DNA from: Burkholderia dolosa
GTDB taxonomy: Bacteria > Pseudomonadota > Gammaproteobacteria > Burkholderiales > Burkholderiaceae
Length of the DNA: 64,000 nt
NCBI RefSeq assembly: GCF_902499135.1
Contig: NZ_CABVPR010000008.1
Span: forward strand, 60,311 to 124,310
Direction of reading: 5' to 3'
The position numbers and the translations under genes are program-made. This document shows positions 63,862 through 64,000 of this stretch, piece by piece. Under the pieces are notes generated by a model, which had not been told where the DNA came from, did no database searches, and saw only the letters and a list, made by a program, of their open reading frames with translations. The number at the start of each line of letters is the position of its first letter. Position 1 is the first letter of the stretch.

Positions 63862-64000
63862 CACGCCTCTTTCGCGCCACCGGCAACACGGCGGTGCGGG
63901 AGAGGGGAAGCGAAGCTGAGCGAGGTCATGTAGTAGCGGCCACGCGGAGCCCCGAAGCCGACACGATGGTCACGACGCAGCGGTAAAAAAGTTGTTGACG

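Overview
The window looks like part of a secondary replicon of a Burkholderia, most likely of the B. cepacia complex. The DNA is GC-rich, and the gene families are typical of that group: MHS and FUSC transporters, DUF4148 proteins, GcvA-like LysR regulators and VgrG/Rhs islands. The centre of the window is a replication and partition locus. A Rep_3-type initiator (repA) faces a parA-parB pair. Four copies of a 16-base palindrome of the type GTTGTYACGTGACAAC (parS-like) lie just before parA, and a fifth lies 13 kb away. An array of at least 15 direct 17-base iterons, plus inverted copies, lies upstream of repA. As I remember it, this parS type belongs to the third replicon (pC3) of the complex; that assignment is recall, not something shown here.

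Layout. 0-3.3 kb: 5' part of a YdiJ-like FAD/Fe-S dehydrogenase and a divergent LysR regulator. 3.3-13.3 kb (minus strand): an orphan type VI secretion effector island. In order of transcription it holds a VgrG with a C-terminal lipase, an ankyrin-repeat protein, a small membrane protein, an EagR-type chaperone, a PAAR-Rhs protein with an AHH nuclease tip, and an Imm11-like immunity protein. 13.7-14.2 kb: a broken dihydroxyacetone kinase. 14.2-26.6 kb: a DUF1330 gene and then an ectoine/hydroxyectoine catabolism module, made of an MHS transporter and the operon enuR-eutB-eutC-doeA-doeB-doeX-doeC-doeD. A shared dyad near TGTCCT-N4-CA precedes the transporter, eutB and enuR and is a candidate EnuR operator. 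26.9-32.4 kb: a MarR-controlled tripartite efflux operon (FUSC, DUF1656, HlyD, OprM). 32.5-37.1 kb: a di-TOBE molbindin, a ProQ/FinO RNA chaperone, a flavodoxin-like protein, and a TetR regulator with a divergent metallo-beta-lactamase-fold hydrolase.

37-43.6 kb: partition and origin region. 43.6-51.5 kb: two DUF4148 proteins, LysR regulators, a PurA enzyme, a dienelactone hydrolase-like protein, a GlxA-type AraC regulator and an HD-domain protein. 51.7-54 kb: the distant parS, a RES/Xre toxin-antitoxin pair, and a tyrosine-recombinase-like protein that has lost nearly all its catalytic residues. 54-57 kb: a lipoprotein gamma-glutamyltransferase and a glycine-rich secreted protein. 57.5-63.6 kb: a YhaO/YhaN (SbcD/SbcC-like) nuclease-ATPase pair, a DUF429 protein and an unknown helical protein. 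The last 200 bases hold a strong promoter with an AT-rich upstream element and end at a second -35-like TTGACG. This is what the start of a ribosomal RNA operon would look like, but no rRNA lies inside the window.

Most long ORFs on the opposite strand of these GC-rich genes are shadows and were not annotated.
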